Part shown: positions 46,595 to 54,564 of the stretch, one piece after another
Layout: every line of letters starts with the position of its first letter
How positions within the stretch are numbered: position 1 is the stretch's first letter
Source of the DNA: Mariprofundus sp.
GTDB lineage: Bacteria; Pseudomonadota; Zetaproteobacteria; Mariprofundales; Mariprofundaceae
Direction: 5' to 3'
Assembly: GCA_021772835.1 (NCBI GenBank)
Contig: JAJFLE010000007.1
Location: 1 to 64,000 of the forward strand
DNA length: 64,000 bases
Translations under genes and position numbers: made by a program
The notes under the pieces: model-generated
Seen by the model: the letters and a program-made list of their open reading frames with translations, nothing else
The model's database searches: none
Told to the model about the DNA's origin: nothing

Positions 46595-46986
46595 TCACGG
46601 GACTCGAGCTGCTGCCGGTCTTTATGTAATTCTGAAAGACTGGCTGCAAACAAGCGGGGTTTGGTTCGCACTTTATGCAGGGCGAATCCACCGGCTACGA
46701 ATCCCGCCACCAGAAAACTTCCCGCCAGAGTACCCAGTACCAATACTCTCTGCGTTTCCCAATAGATGACCACCAGCAACAATGCGGCAAGGACGACGCC
46801 AACGCCAACAAAGAACAAAGCGGTCAGCGCCAATACCAGCTGCAAGGTCGCATGTGCTCGCTCTTCCTCAAGGTCCAGGGATAATAGATCAAGGCGTGTA
46901 TACAGCATGGCAACCAGGGTCGCCGAGAGTGCTGACAGCGATTCGAACAAACCCTTACCTGTGTTTTTTGCCTGATTCGTCATCAT
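46591..46986 (-). CDS. YqjE-like / phage-holin-superfamily membrane protein
   Basis: 131 aa with two membrane helices (LQLVLALTALFFVGVGVVLAALLLVVIYW and VLVLGTLAGSFLVAGFVAGGFALH). The first is preceded by LYTRLDLLSLDLEEERAHA, the YqjE signature. The neighbours YqjD and YqjK confirm the assignment. An alternative start one codon later exists. Confidence 0.82.
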   Translation of the reverse strand: MMTNQAKNTGKGLFESLSALSATLVAMLYTRLDLLSLDLEEERAHATLQLVLALTALFFVGVGVVLAALLLVVIYWETQRVLVLGTLAGSFLVAGFVAGGFALHKVRTKPRLFAASLSELHKDRQQLESRE

Positions 46987-46995
46987 GAAATGTGA

Positions 46996-47310
46996 CTAGC
47001 GGCGACCGCTAAGCAAACCCACCAACAGGCCGATAGCCGCAGCAACACCCACTGCTGTCCATGGATTTTCGTGCACATACACGTCAGTGGCCTTGACTGC
47101 TTCTTTGGTGCTCGCAAACAGAGCCGCCTGCTCAGATACAATTCGGGCTTTTGCGGTTTTAAGCGACGCTTCAGCCTTGGCACGCAGAGCTGTCAATTCA
47201 TGGCCACCCTGGTCTGCAGTCGCTTCTAATAAGGCCTCAGCATCAGCCACTACAGTTTTAAAATCGGCGATCAATTGTTCTTTGGTCGCATCAACAGATA
47301 CATTGTCCAT
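46996..47310 (-). CDS. YqjD/ElaB-family (DUF883) membrane-anchored protein
   Basis: 104 aa. A long helix with TKEQLIADFKTVVADAEALLEATA, then YVHENPWTAVGVAAAIGLLVGLLSGRR, the diagnostic DUF883 C-terminal anchor. E. coli YqjD and ElaB bind ribosomes at the membrane in stationary phase. The same role here is inference. Confidence 0.88.
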   Translation of the reverse strand: MDNVSVDATKEQLIADFKTVVADAEALLEATADQGGHELTALRAKAEASLKTAKARIVSEQAALFASTKEAVKATDVYVHENPWTAVGVAAAIGLLVGLLSGRR

Positions 47311-47354
47311 AGACTACTCCGTTACTCGTTTTACTACATTTCCGGATTAAGGGA

Positions 47355-47567
47355 TTAATTACGCTTGGCCAGCAATAAACCACCGGCCACTAACATACCC
47401 ACGCCAAACCATATCGGCACATTGACAGTCTCCGTATCCTTCACCGTCAACTCTAATGGCCCCACATGGGCCGTCTGCGTGTCTTTGGTATAAGTGAAAC
47501 CTCCATAGATCAAGCCCAGGCTACCAGCTACGATAAGCACGATGGCTAAGATTCTTGTCTGATTCAT
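47355..47567 (-). CDS. Small two-helix membrane protein (DUF3185-like)
   Basis: 70 aa: helix 1 ILAIVLIVAGSLGLIYGGFTYT, a short soluble loop (KDTQTAHVGPLELTVKDTETVNVP), then helix 2 IWFGVGMLVAGGLLLAKRN. A decayed relative lies at 43472-43688. Function unknown. It usually accompanies stress-inducible envelope genes. GGAG lies close to the start. Confidence 0.7.
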   Translation of the reverse strand: MNQTRILAIVLIVAGSLGLIYGGFTYTKDTQTAHVGPLELTVKDTETVNVPIWFGVGMLVAGGLLLAKRN

Positions 47568-47622
47568 TTCCTGACTCCTTGGTAATGCAAACGTTGTAGA
47601 ACTATTAAGCTGACTAGAGCAC

Positions 47623-47757
47623 TCACCGCCCCTGAATCACACGCAGCGATACAACAACCATCGCCACCACCAAAAGCACGTGAATAAATCCACCCAACGT
47701 ATGCGCGGAAACCAAGCCAAGCAGCCAACGGACAAGTAAGGCAAATGGTTCGAGCAT
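47623..47757 (-). CDS. 44-aa Lmo0937-family membrane miniprotein
   Basis: Starts MLEPFALLVRWLLGLVSA, then HTLGGFIHVLLVVAMVVV and ends SLRVIQGR. The WLLGL.S..TLGG.IH.LLV pattern is that of the small Lmo0937 family. GGAG lies nine bases before the ATG. A longer overlapping frame of 70 codons (47564-47776) has no such match and is rejected. Confidence 0.75.
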   Translation of the reverse strand: MLEPFALLVRWLLGLVSAHTLGGFIHVLLVVAMVVVSLRVIQGR

Positions 47758-47911
47758 TATCGTAACTCCTTAACACTGCCTATATCGATGCGTTGTCGAC
47801 TTTCCACCAGCGGTGACCACCGCGAGGTGAGGGTTGCAGAGGCAAAGGGGATACATAGATTCAAACTAGCCATGACGAGAACGGACGTCTGTCTGTTAGC
47901 ACACATAACTT

Positions 47912-48080
47912 AGCTACCCGATGGAATATCAGGTCTGTGCACAGGAGATCAAACAAATCGGCAAGTGGATCACGCAAACCTTGAACGGTTAATCCTTGAG
48001 AAAAAAGCGCTGCCGCATCGCTACTTGCGTCAGCAACACCTTGGACTCCACAAGCCAAACTCCGCGACCGTCTGTTTCCG
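47912..48080 (+). pseudogene. Truncated esterase 3' end (direct repeat A, copy 2)
   Basis: Bases 47912-47992 encode SYPMEYQVCAQEIKQIGKW and on to TLNG and a stop, almost identical to the last 28 residues of the esterase at 41970-42641. The following 90 bases also match. There is no 5' part. The block 47777-48368 holds no other gene. Confidence 0.8.
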
Positions 48081-48368
48081 ACGCAGGCTGTGTGAAAACT
48101 AAAAGCCTTTTTTAAAAGTGGTCAATTGTAGGGTTTATCGGCCAACCATGACCAGAAGTGAACCCTGTCTTGCCACACGTTTGTGGTACCATGCCTATTT
48201 AGGGTTGAGCTCCCACCAGCCTGAAATACTTCGTCTTTTCACACAGTCTAGGTCAACTTCGGTCATTCGTTGAATTAGAATATAAGTGAAATGACTGCGG
48301 CCTTTTACTCATGGTGTTCGAATGAATGATCAATACATTCACTGTCGCCGATTTTCGCTATCTAAGAT

Positions 48369-48403
48369 AAAAAAACCGGGGCATAACATGCCCCGGTTTT
48401 TTT
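48369..48403. terminator. Bidirectional terminator of the SDR gene
   Basis: AAAAAAACCGGGGCAT-AAC-ATGCCCCGG followed by TTTTTTT is a near-perfect hairpin with T-tracts on both strands, three bases past the SDR stop codon. Confidence 0.9.
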
Positions 48404-48405
48404 CA

Positions 48406-49272
48406 TCAATCAAATGAAATGGTTGCTAAATGATTTAACCCTAAAGCTTCAATGACGTCAGCCTGTACAGGTGCGGTTGCATCGTTCAATGCGTCAGCAC
48501 CAAAACTTGTGCCCACAACGCTACGTGCCGGACGTGTTCCCTTCGGCGAATTTGCAAGCCTTAGAATTGCTTCAGCTACATCGTGCAAATTGGGGGCCGA
48601 TTCAGACTCGAATAGTTTCATGAATTGTTCGAACATGGCACCTGGAATCTCACCAACTTCGCCATAACTGGTTACACAGTCAACATCATCAGGTTGGATA
48701 GCACTTGCATACATATGAGTTGGATAGGCACTCGGTTGCACCAGTGTGACGTCAACACCAAGCTGTGAAACTTCATAACGTAAACTGTCAGTCATGGCTT
48801 CAACTGCAAATTTACTTGCACCATAGAGACCAAAAAATGGAAATGTAACACGACCAAGAATGGAGCCAATGTTGATGATTAAACCATCTTTCTGTTTGCG
48901 AAAGGTAGGTAACACAGCGCGTGTAACACGGTGGACACCCAGCACATTTACATCAAATAATGCAGCAGTTTGTTCATCAGTGAATGCTTCAGTAACGCCT
49001 GCTGAAGCAACGCCAGCGTTGTTCACCAAGATATCAATACCTCCGGCAGTATTTAAAATATCTTGGATGGCACGATCCACAGACTTCTGGCTTGTCACAT
49101 CAAGTGCGATGACTTGAATGTTTTTCGCTTTTAATGCCTCTGCGTGCGTACGATTTTTTCCTTGTGGATCACGCATTGAGGCAATGACCTTATATCCAGC
49201 CTGCGCAAGAGTTTCGGCTGTATCACGGCCAAACCCAGTGCTGGCGCCGGTAATTAGAACTGTTTTCGACAT
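48406..49272 (-). CDS. Short-chain dehydrogenase/reductase
   Basis: 288 aa classical SDR. NAD(P)-binding TGASTGFG near residue 8, NNAGVAS near 85, and the catalytic Ser and YxxxK in INIGSILGRVTFPFFGLYGASK. I start at MSKTVLITG because GGAG lies seven bases upstream. A four-codon longer start exists. Substrate unknown. It is divergent from a CGNR regulator, with operator-like repeats between them. Confidence 0.9.
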   Translation of the reverse strand: MSKTVLITGASTGFGRDTAETLAQAGYKVIASMRDPQGKNRTHAEALKAKNIQVIALDVTSQKSVDRAIQDILNTAGGIDILVNNAGVASAGVTEAFTDEQTAALFDVNVLGVHRVTRAVLPTFRKQKDGLIINIGSILGRVTFPFFGLYGASKFAVEAMTDSLRYEVSQLGVDVTLVQPSAYPTHMYASAIQPDDVDCVTSYGEVGEIPGAMFEQFMKLFESESAPNLHDVAEAILRLANSPKGTRPARSVVGTSFGADALNDATAPVQADVIEALGLNHLATISFD

Positions 49273-49340
49273 GATTTTCTCCATTTGGTTTATATTGGAT
49301 GATACCCACAGTGAAATAACTTCTTATATTGCATTTCAAA

Positions 49341-49389
49341 GGTTACCTCGTACCGTGGTAACCTGTCAATCTATACTTTATGGGTTACC
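49341..49389. promoter_or_regulatory. GGTTACC operator-like repeats between the SDR and CGNR genes
   Basis: GGTTACC (49341-49347) and its inverse GGTAACC (49357-49363) form a 7-bp dyad across a nine-base spacer. A third GGTTACC lies at 49383-49389. The shared divergent intergenic region makes them a likely binding site for the adjacent CGNR protein. Confidence 0.55.
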
Positions 49390-49558
49390 TGGAGGGCGCA
49401 CAAAAGATTCAAGTTTCTCATTCAGGGACAGTATGATTTCTCAGTGCTATTTACTGCCAGACCTAATGCATATAAAAAAACAACCTTCTATACTCATAAT
49501 TATCAGTTACCATGTGCCTGATAAATTATTTATATGCTTAAGAGGAAGAGATGTTGTT

Positions 49559-50215
49559 ATGAATAATACCGCTGGAATGTCACCATTTTTCATTGCCGAT
49601 AATCGTGCGTTGGATGTATTGAATAGCATTGCAAAACCCAGCAACACAGAGATTGACTGGATAAGTAATGGCCATGACCTGCTTGATTGGCTTGAACAGG
49701 GTGAGTTGTTAAACTCATGTGAAATCAAGCGGTACCGTGCTTCAGCAGAGCTTGTGGCATGTGATGCGATAGCTATTGAGGTACGCAGTTTGCGTGAATG
49801 GTTTCGAACATTTGTTACCGCACATGCAGGCAAAGCATTGGACACATCTGCTTTGAAACTACTAGCACCTCTCAATATAATATTAGCCAAAGGAAACATG
49901 TACGAACAAATTGAGTGCTGTAACACCTCAGATGGCAAAACCCGTGATGAGAAAAATGTGTTTTATTGGAAACGACATCGCCATTCAGAGGATGTGGATA
50001 ATATTCTCTTCGTTATTGCAGAGGTAATGGGCGATTTGATTTGCAAACTTGATTTTTCTCTTGTTAAAAAATGCGAAGGGCCAACCTGTACACTGTGGTT
50101 TTATGATGTTAGCAAAAACCACTCTCGCCGCTGGTGTACGATGTCAGTATGCGGCAATCGTGCAAAAGCCGCATTACACCGAGCAAAGAAAAAGTCTTTA
50201 GAGAGCTTATCCTGA
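49559..50215 (+). CDS. CGNR zinc-finger transcriptional regulator
   Basis: 218 aa. The N-terminal alpha-helical (ABATE) ligand-binding-like domain begins near FIADNRALDVLNSI and WISNGHDLLDWL. The C-terminal treble-clef reads KKCEGPTCTLWFYDVSKNHSRRWCTMSVCGNRAKAALHRAKK, with four cysteines and the CGNR motif. Divergent from the SDR gene, which it probably controls. I start at MNNTAGMSPFF, with GAAGAG eight bases upstream. Confidence 0.9.
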   Translation: MNNTAGMSPFFIADNRALDVLNSIAKPSNTEIDWISNGHDLLDWLEQGELLNSCEIKRYRASAELVACDAIAIEVRSLREWFRTFVTAHAGKALDTSALKLLAPLNIILAKGNMYEQIECCNTSDGKTRDEKNVFYWKRHRHSEDVDNILFVIAEVMGDLICKLDFSLVKKCEGPTCTLWFYDVSKNHSRRWCTMSVCGNRAKAALHRAKKKSLESLS

Positions 50216-50348
50216 CATCACTGTTAAAGGGAATGCTACCCTTTAGCCGTAGGCCCGCAGACATTTCCCCTCTTTTCTAATTCAACAAACGTCCGGTTGT
50301 GACCAACAGCCACTCGCCGAAACATTCAGGCCATGCTTCGATCAACAC

Positions 50349-51710
50349 CTAGATGTTCGGATCGGCAGGCTGCTCCTGATGGATATAACGCCGCCCCTTG
50401 TAAAAGCGGCAGACAAAGGCGAACAGGATGGATGTAACCAGCATCAGCAGGGTGAAAAAGAGAAAGTAATCGGAACCCGCCAACAAACTCTCCCCCTCTT
50501 CGTTATGGATATAGAAGTTCACTGCGCTGGTAAACAGGTTTCCGGCAGAGATCGAGAGCATGAAAAACGCCATGACAAAGGACTTCATCGATTTGGGTGC
50601 CTGCGTATAGGAGAACTCCAGACAGGTGATGGAGATCATGACCTCGGCGCTGGTCAGCAGCATATAGGCAAACAGCTGCCAGAGAATATGCGGACTTAAA
50701 CCCTGATCGATCTGAAACTGAATCCAGGTCGGAATTGCAAAGGCGACCACCGTGACAAACATGCCAATGGCAATCTTGCGTAATTCAGTCAGCGCGAAAA
50801 ATCGGTCAATAAACGGATAGATCAGATAGGAGAAGAGCGGGATCAGCAGCAGTACCAGCAGCGGATTGGCTGCCTGCATCTGCGACGGCAGGATTTCGAA
50901 CCCAAACAGCAGACGGTCCATGTGCTGCGCCTGCAATACCCAACTGGAACCCGTCTGATCGAACAGCGCCCAGAACACCGCCACGAACAGATAAATCATG
51001 CTCAGTCGTGCCAATGTTTTCAGCCCCGCCCCACTGAGCACCTCTCGAACAAAGCCCATGCCCGCTGGCGGTACATGCGCAAAGCGGTTGCGACCCGACC
51101 AGAACAACATTGTGGCAACCAGCATCAGCACTCCCGGAACGGCAAAAGCCACCGATGCGCCGTACTCCTGTAATAACCACGGCGTGGCCAGCATGGAAAG
51201 GAATGCACCGAGATTGATGGCGAAATAGAACCAGCCGAATACACGTGAAAGCAGATGTTCATTGCTCTGCCCGAACTGGTCGCCCATATGCGAAGAGACA
51301 CAGGGCTTGATGCCACCCGCCCCCAAGGCAATCAAGCCAAGCCCTATTGCCAGCCCAAACTGTGTGTGATCCAGCGCTAATGCCAGATGGCCCAGACAAT
51401 AGACCAGTGAGAGCAGAATAATGGTGCGGTACTTGCCCAACCAGCCATCGGCAATCAGTGCCCCCAACAACGGAGTGAAATAAACCGCTGAAACAAAAAG
51501 GTGAAACCAGCCTTTGGCTTCATCTTCGCTGAGCATAGCCGCCGTACCGTCGGCATTGAGCAGGTACTGGGTCATAAACACGATAAGGATGGCGCGCATG
51601 CCATAATAGCTGAATCGCTCAGCCCCTTCGTTGCCGATAATGAATGGAATACCCGGTGGCAGTCGCTTGCTTGCCAACGGTGCGATGCGGTATTGATTGT
51701 GCTTTGTCAT
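50349..51710 (-). CDS. POT/PTR family proton-dependent peptide transporter
   Basis: 453 aa, about 12-14 membrane helices. Signature GNEGAERFSYYGMRAILIVFM lies near 23-43, followed by FGWFYFAINLGAFLSM. It imports di- and tripeptides with protons in known members. I start at MTKHNQYRIAPL. A GTG 54 bases earlier is in frame. It stands alone with about 110 bases to the tRNA. Confidence 0.9.
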   Translation of the reverse strand: MTKHNQYRIAPLASKRLPPGIPFIIGNEGAERFSYYGMRAILIVFMTQYLLNADGTAAMLSEDEAKGWFHLFVSAVYFTPLLGALIADGWLGKYRTIILLSLVYCLGHLALALDHTQFGLAIGLGLIALGAGGIKPCVSSHMGDQFGQSNEHLLSRVFGWFYFAINLGAFLSMLATPWLLQEYGASVAFAVPGVLMLVATMLFWSGRNRFAHVPPAGMGFVREVLSGAGLKTLARLSMIYLFVAVFWALFDQTGSSWVLQAQHMDRLLFGFEILPSQMQAANPLLVLLLIPLFSYLIYPFIDRFFALTELRKIAIGMFVTVVAFAIPTWIQFQIDQGLSPHILWQLFAYMLLTSAEVMISITCLEFSYTQAPKSMKSFVMAFFMLSISAGNLFTSAVNFYIHNEEGESLLAGSDYFLFFTLLMLVTSILFAFVCRFYKGRRYIHQEQPADPNI

Positions 51711-51819
51711 GGTCAGATACGCTGCCACCGCAATCAGACATGGGAAGCCCTTGCGGTCGCCCACCTTAATCCCTAATATCCGCCGCCCTTGTGAAGGTGC
51801 ATTATTTTCACAGGCAAAC

Positions 51820-51908
51820 GGAGAGATGTCTGAGTGGCTTAAGGAGCACGCTTGGAAAGCGTGTGTACTATAATGGTACCGAGGGTTCGAATCCCTCTCT
51901 CTCCGCCA
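51820..51908 (+). tRNA. tRNA-Ser (anticodon GGA)
   Basis: 89 nt including encoded CCA. The acceptor GGAGAGA pairs with TCTCTCC, and the anticodon stem-loop ACGCTTGGAAAGCGT contains GGA. It has a long variable arm and the T-loop GGTTCGAATCC. A class II serine tRNA reading UCC and UCU. Confidence 0.95.
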
Positions 51909-51969
51909 GTTTTAAAAACGATCCTCGAAACGTTCAGCCTGCATAGGCTTCGTTACAGTTTTCGAGGAG

Positions 51970-52141
51970 AGAGAGGGATGACAAATTTGCAGGAGCAAAT
52001 TTGAACGTCGCAAAGCGACGGCCCGCAGGGTGGATTACAAATAAACCTGAGGTACAAACTGCCATGGATAGGTAGTTTGAACGCTACTATAAAGTAGCGG
52101 CCCGCAGGGCGAGGGGCAGGAGCCCCGAGTAATCCCTCTCT
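51970..52141 (+). repeat. Two-unit palindromic repeat closed by a tRNA-derived stem
   Basis: AGAGAGGGAT (51970-51979) pairs with ATCCCTCTCT (52132-52141). Inside lie CAAATTTGC-AGGA-GCAAATTTG, CGTCG-CAAAG-CGACG, CCCGCAGGGTG, CAAACTGCC-ATGGATA-GGTAGTTTG, CGCTACT-ATAA-AGTAGCG, CCCGCAGGGCGA and GGGGC-AGGA-GCCCC. The closing 3' arm repeats 11 bases of the tRNA-Ser 3' end (51890-51900). Confidence 0.75.
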
Positions 52142-52197
52142 ATTGTTTAACACGAGACCCTGTCTCGATACCAATTTCCACATTCAGTGGAACCCAG

Positions 52198-52311
52198 GTG
52201 TCGTCCGGGTCGGGCCCCGCACGGTGGACCCCTGTGAACCCCGTCAGATCCGGAAGGAAGCAGCGGCAGCAGGACGAAGCGCGTTGCGGATCTGTCCGGC
52301 TCGGGCGGCGC
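52198..52311 (+). ncRNA. ffs: Signal recognition particle 4.5S RNA
   Basis: The conserved domain IV core reads GTCAGATCCGGAAGGAAGCA near 52240. The ends GTGTCGTCCGGG and CTCGGGCGGCGC pair to form the long hairpin. A T-run follows at 52313-52319, serving as terminator. Acts with Ffh in membrane targeting. Confidence 0.94.
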
Positions 52312-52455
52312 ATTTTTTTGACCTTCAATGCAATCGCCCCACAAGCCAGACTAAAACCTACGATGCAGTTCGCATCAAATGAATACACGCTAAAAAATCA
52401 ACTATTCGAGCGATTAAGTGAATCAGGTTTCAATTTGAACTATATTGTTGCTTCA

Positions 52456-52800
52456 ATGGCGCCAATTCATTCTGAATCTTTTATTAATCACTTGCTCAGC
52501 TTCTGGCCTGCGTATCTCATTGTGCTGCTGGCATTTATACTGGCAGCATTATTTTGCCGGATTGGTTCAGCCATAAAACGCGAGCCTACCGATGCATTAA
52601 TCTATGCGGTTCTCATTTTACTCATGATCGATGGATTACTCCACGGCCCCATAAAATCATTCCTGGGAAGTATGTCCATTGTTGTTTATACACTGACAAC
52701 CATTGGATTTACTCTGTTTATCCTGCTCCGAAAAATAATCAATCATCTTCATCGCTTGCTCAATAAATCCAAAACCATGAAGGACAAATCAAAGAAATAA
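52456..52800 (+). CDS. Hypothetical three-helix membrane protein
   Basis: 114 aa from MAPIHSESF, with helices at FWPAYLIVLLAFILAALFC, ALIYAVLILLMIDGLL and SIVVYTLTTIGFTLFILL, and a lysine-rich tail (KSKTMKDKSKK). An ATG at 52363 would add 31 residues. Neither start has a good ribosome site. No family recognised. Confidence 0.5.
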   Translation: MAPIHSESFINHLLSFWPAYLIVLLAFILAALFCRIGSAIKREPTDALIYAVLILLMIDGLLHGPIKSFLGSMSIVVYTLTTIGFTLFILLRKIINHLHRLLNKSKTMKDKSKK

Positions 52801-52990
52801 GCAACACGCTGGTCTACGGCTGTCGGCTCAAGCGGTCATTCGATGGTGTGACATTAAATATGTAAGCTGCCCCCCGAATTTGCCCACCAATTCCATTCAA
52901 TTCCGGCAAATGGTTTTGCCTGTTAGTTTGAGCCCGACTCGGTTCCCCGCTCCGGACAAATCATCGGGAAAGATGCTTTGCACGCATTAC

Positions 52991-53042
52991 GCCTGAAGGG
53001 CGAAGGCCATGGATGGCCTGAAAAGCCTTGCACTAAAGTGCA
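52991..53042 (+). repeat. Palindromic modular repeat (partial unit)
   Basis: GAAGGGCGA, then AGGCC-ATGGAT-GGCCT, then TGCACT-AA-AGTGCA. The ATGGAT-loop hairpin after a GGG(C/T)GA segment is the same junction as in the other repeats of this family. The surrounding 52801-53082 holds no gene. Confidence 0.55.
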
Positions 53043-53082
53043 TAGTTTTGACTAGCGGACGGGGACAATAAAAGCCTACTCC

Positions 53083-54180
53083 TCACGACCCCTTTCCTGA
53101 CTTAATATGCCTTACAAGTTCAGCGTTAAAACCTTTCACTGCATTCATGGCTAAGGCTTCATAGCGAACTGGATCAACAATAACATCGTACTCAGAGCCT
53201 TTACGACTGGACATGCCGAAACCAAGCGCATTTGAGAAGCCAACGGAGCCACTGTTATCTGATTCCTCTTTCTTTTTGGTTGTAGCAAAAACATCGTCTA
53301 CACCAACATCTTCTGAAAGCATCAGTTTTGCACCATCATCAACAAAGCGTCCATCATTCGAAAATACCACATGGAAGTTGCTACGCTGATCAATTGCAAA
53401 TCTCGTTCCCGCGTCCACGCTAACCCTCCTGTTCAAATGCGAAGTTCCTCCGCCACTTGTCCAGGCAAAATCAAGTGCAAGGTTAGGATAAACTACAATT
53501 GCATTTAGAGATACGCTGGCTTGGTCACCCACATTGCCATTAAATCCTTTTGGTATAAGACCAAAACTACTAACAACGCCAACACCAGAAGGACCATTTA
53601 CAATTATGACATCATCACTTACTGGTTTGGATGAACGAATGACTTCTTTAGCATCCGCTGATTGAAAGAACTCTGGTGCATCAATAACGTCAATCCCTGC
53701 TTTTTTTAACTGGGAAACAAGGTCGGAGTGTGCTGCATTTGAAATCCTTTGCAGCATCACTTCATCGACTCCAATCAACTTTAGATTCATTTTAACCGAT
53801 GCACCTTGTTCACGAGTTGACCGCGCAGACACTTCTGCTGTCTGAATGGCCCCGACATTATACCCGGTAATTGCAATTTTAGGGCGCTTTGAAAAAATCT
53901 TATCGTTACTATATTCTGTAGAAAGTGATACTGGCATAGGCTTTGCACTGATAGGAGGAGCCTTTGATAGGTCTTGAGGGGGCTGGGTCACGGTATTATT
54001 CTGTTCGCCATCTTCTTTATTACTTAGAGCATCGCTGGCTGATTCCGCTGCCTTATCGACTACAACAGCTCCAATAACTTGTCCGGCAATATCTCCGAAG
54101 CTAAATGCCTTTGCCTGCATAGGAGATAGTATTAGTATAGAAATAATAGTGGTCTTCAGAGTTCTTAATAATACATCCAT
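53083..54180 (-). CDS. Exported hypothetical protein
   Basis: 365 aa with a signal peptide (LLRTLKTTIISILILSPMQAKA, cleavage near FSFGD). A Ser/Gln/Pro-rich linker (about 45-85) precedes a compact domain starting RPKIAITGYNVGAIQTAEVSARS. That domain contains VSLNAIVVYPNLALDFAWTSGG and ends KGFNAELVRHIKSGKGS. I do not recognise the family. The layout suggests a periplasmic or outer-membrane-associated protein. AGAGG lies upstream of the chosen ATG. A GTG two codons earlier is also possible. Confidence 0.65.
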   Translation of the reverse strand: MDVLLRTLKTTIISILILSPMQAKAFSFGDIAGQVIGAVVVDKAAESASDALSNKEDGEQNNTVTQPPQDLSKAPPISAKPMPVSLSTEYSNDKIFSKRPKIAITGYNVGAIQTAEVSARSTREQGASVKMNLKLIGVDEVMLQRISNAAHSDLVSQLKKAGIDVIDAPEFFQSADAKEVIRSSKPVSDDVIIVNGPSGVGVVSSFGLIPKGFNGNVGDQASVSLNAIVVYPNLALDFAWTSGGGTSHLNRRVSVDAGTRFAIDQRSNFHVVFSNDGRFVDDGAKLMLSEDVGVDDVFATTKKKEESDNSGSVGFSNALGFGMSSRKGSEYDVIVDPVRYEALAMNAVKGFNAELVRHIKSGKGS

Positions 54181-54388
54181 TTGCACACCTCTTATTGCAT
54201 TAGTCTTTCATATAGCCTTTCACCCGCTGGTATCTAGTATTTTCGTTTGCAAATAAAGCAGTCTAGACCTTGGACAATTTCTGCACATGCTTTCATCAGC
54301 TGTCAACAATAAAAAATGGTTGTAGGTCACTTGATGGCTCAAAGACTTTTTTTCTCAAGGAATTATCGAATGGCCGGGTTTGGTAAAC

Positions 54389-54434
54389 GGACATTCGCTC
54401 AAATATAACTCGAGTTCTATTTGAGTGAATGTCC
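54389..54434. repeat. 46-bp near-perfect palindrome
   Basis: GGACATTCGCTCAAATA pairs with TATTTGAGTGAATGTCC (17 positions, one G-T), and the centre AACTCGAGTT is itself palindromic. It lies in the 54181-54503 gap, between the start of the exported-protein gene and the lpxC terminator. The length and absence of a T-tract argue against a simple terminator. Confidence 0.8.
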
Positions 54435-54503
54435 GATCAGGACTCGAACTAACTGGCAGAATGATCTGTCGGAATTGAATGGAAGCGCCTGCTGAATTCG
54501 CAC

Positions 54504-54532
54504 AAAAAAACAGGCCAGCTTTCGCTGGCCTG
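54504..54532 (-). terminator. Terminator of lpxC / dcw cluster
   Basis: On the minus strand CAGGCCAGC-GAAA-GCTGGCCTG is followed by TTTTTTT. This is a classic tetraloop terminator 33 bases past the lpxC stop. Confidence 0.93.
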
Positions 54533-54564
54533 CCCACACATAACACACTGTTTTTTTTGGAGGT

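Noticed and set aside
47564-47776. 70-codon minus-strand frame
   Set aside because: The overlapping 44-codon frame fits a known small membrane family and has a proper ribosome site.
42561-48080. Composite transposon bounded by insertion sequences
   Set aside because: The flanking repeats are esterase gene ends, and no transposase or terminal inverted repeats are seen.
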